6,121 nt of DNA. Source: Corallincola sp. GTDB taxonomy: Bacteria > Pseudomonadota > Gammaproteobacteria > Enterobacterales > Neiellaceae. Numbering within the stretch: the first letter of the stretch is position 1; every line of letters starts with the position of its first letter. The notes below the pieces were generated by a model. It had not been told where the DNA came from and searched no databases. It saw only the letters and a program-made list of their open reading frames with translations. The stretch covers positions 1 through 6,121 of the forward strand of contig JAGOCY010000096.1 of the NCBI GenBank assembly GCA_017998495.1. The letters run 5' to 3'. This document shows positions 5,168 to 6,121 of this stretch, in pieces. Both the position numbers and the translations under genes were made by a program.

Positions 5168-6121
5168 ATGCAGCCTATCGTCATCGGCATTAACCACACC
5201 ACCGCGCCGGTAGCCCTGCGCGAGCGGTTGGCCTTTGCCGAGGATGAGGCGCCGGCGGTACTGGCGGCGCTGCTGCGCGAGCCGGAGGTGGCTGAGGCGG
5301 TGGTGCTCTCCACCTGTAACCGCACTGAATTCTATCTGTTGGCCGAACCGGCCTTTGGTGACAACGCCTGTCGCTGGCTGGGCCGCTGGCGTCAGCTGGA
5401 CGCAGTGCAGTTGCAACCGGCGATCTACTGCCATCAGGGGCTGGCGGCGGTCACCCATCTGATGCGGGTGGCCTGTGGTCTCGATTCCATGGTGCTCGGC
5501 GAGCCGCAGATCCTCGGTCAGGTCAAGCAGGCCTTTGCCGTGGCCCGCCGTCAGGGTGCGGTCCGTTCCATCCTGCAGCGCCTGTTTCAGCAGAGCTTCA
5601 CCGCCGCCAAGCAGGTGCGCAGTGACACCCGCATCGGTGTGGCAGCGGTGTCGGTGGCCTATGCTGCGGTGCAGTTGGCACGCCAGATCTTTCCGGCGCT
5701 GGCGCCACTCAAGGTGCTGCTGATCGGTGCCGGAGAAACCTCGGAGCTGGTCGCTCGCCACCTGCATGAACAGGGGGTAACCCGGCTGATGGTGGCCAAC
5801 CGCACCTTCAGCCGTGGCCAGGAGCTGGCCCGCCGTTTCGGTGGCGAGGCCGTGCTGCTTTCCGATCTGCCGCGGGCGCTGGAGCGCGCCGATATGGTGA
5901 TCAGTTCCACCGCCAGCCCGCTACCCGTGGTGGGGGTGGGGGCGGTAGAGCGGGCGCTCAAGCTGCGTAAACGGCAACCGATGCTGCTGGTTGACCTGGC
6001 AGTGCCCCGTGATATTGAGGCTGAAGTGACAGATCTCGACGATGCCTATCTCTATACCGTCGATGATCTGCAGTCGATCGTCGCCGACAATCTGGCCGGC
6101 CGGCAGCAGGCGGCCGAAGTG
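5168..6121 (+). CDS. hemA: Glutamyl-tRNA reductase, 3' end cut by window edge
   Basis: GluTR reduces glutamyl-tRNA(Glu) with NADPH to glutamate-1-semialdehyde, the committed step of C5-pathway tetrapyrrole (heme) synthesis. I translated the frame by hand: it is open for 318 codons to the edge, about three quarters of the usual roughly 420 residues. The N-terminal catalytic domain begins MQPIVIGINHTTAPVALRER and contains STCNRTEFY with the thioester-forming Cys50. His97, in the block ending LGEPQILGQVK, corresponds to E. coli His99. A helical linker follows, with SDTRIG (152-157). The NADPH domain opens with KVLLIGAGETSELV (182-195) and continues through VANRTFSRGQELA, ISSTASP and LLVDLAVPRDIE. 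The C-terminal dimerisation domain is missing only because the window ends. No Shine-Dalgarno sequence precedes the ATG. In relatives prfA and prmC often follow, but that lies outside this window. Confidence 0.97.
   Translation, partial: MQPIVIGINHTTAPVALRERLAFAEDEAPAVLAALLREPEVAEAVVLSTCNRTEFYLLAEPAFGDNACRWLGRWRQLDAVQLQPAIYCHQGLAAVTHLMRVACGLDSMVLGEPQILGQVKQAFAVARRQGAVRSILQRLFQQSFTAAKQVRSDTRIGVAAVSVAYAAVQLARQIFPALAPLKVLLIGAGETSELVARHLHEQGVTRLMVANRTFSRGQELARRFGGEAVLLSDLPRALERADMVISSTASPLPVVGVGAVERALKLRKRQPMLLVDLAVPRDIEAEVTDLDDAYLYTVDDLQSIVADNLAGRQQAAEV

Noticed and set aside
5033..5767. N-terminal extension of the lolB frame by about 245 residues
   Set aside because: The extension is antisense to hemA and crosses the divergent promoter region. 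It precedes a normal lipoprotein signal peptide, which would be buried if the extension were translated.
6094..6101. Palindrome GGCCGGCC in hemA
   Set aside because: It encodes Leu-Ala-Gly-Arg in frame; a single 8-bp palindrome in GC-rich coding DNA is expected by chance.
1..6121. A previously undescribed biological system
   Set aside because: All of the window except short spacers is accounted for by seven well-known housekeeping genes and one tRNA. There is no unexplained gap over 300 bases, no mobile DNA, and no unknown gene.

Overview
This is a compact, GC-rich housekeeping segment from a gammaproteobacterium. It holds a conserved chromosomal neighbourhood: hemA, then divergently lolB, ispE, a tRNA-Gln gene, prs, rplY, pth and ychF. 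Gene order and protein sequence both support this. YchF, Prs, Pth and GluTR match the enterobacterial proteins over long stretches from memory. However, bL25 is the long two-domain form (about 200 residues) and a tRNA-Gln sits between ispE and prs, a position I recall from Pseudomonas but not E. coli. The YchF N-terminus looks closer to the E. coli/Vibrio/Aeromonas type than to Pseudomonas. A lineage outside the Enterobacteriaceae, perhaps near the Aeromonadales, would fit, but the genus cannot be fixed from this window.

Layout: positions 21-2341 carry rplY, pth and ychF on the minus strand as a tight operon with gaps of 19 and 13 nt. It is driven by a well-formed sigma70 promoter at about 2423-2451 and has a structured leader. 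Upstream, a clear intrinsic terminator (2466-2495) ends the preceding minus-strand unit. That unit runs lolB (5032), ispE (4-nt overlap), tRNA-Gln(CTG) (10 nt after ispE) and prs (30 nt after the tRNA). A 135-nt divergent intergenic region (5033-5167) separates lolB from hemA, which runs on the plus strand off the right edge and is cut at 318 codons.

Functionally the genes supply core metabolism and translation. GluTR starts tetrapyrrole synthesis from Glu-tRNA. IspE acts in the MEP isoprenoid pathway. Prs makes PRPP for nucleotides, His and Trp. LolB receives lipoproteins at the outer membrane. bL25 binds 5S rRNA, Pth recycles peptidyl-tRNA, and YchF is a ribosome-associated ATPase. The last three share a translation theme.

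I see no mobile element, CRISPR array, phage gene or defence system, and no evidence for a new system. The points most worth a second look are regulatory: the folded rplY leader, the tRNA embedded between two coding genes, and the absence of Shine-Dalgarno sequences at both divergent starts.
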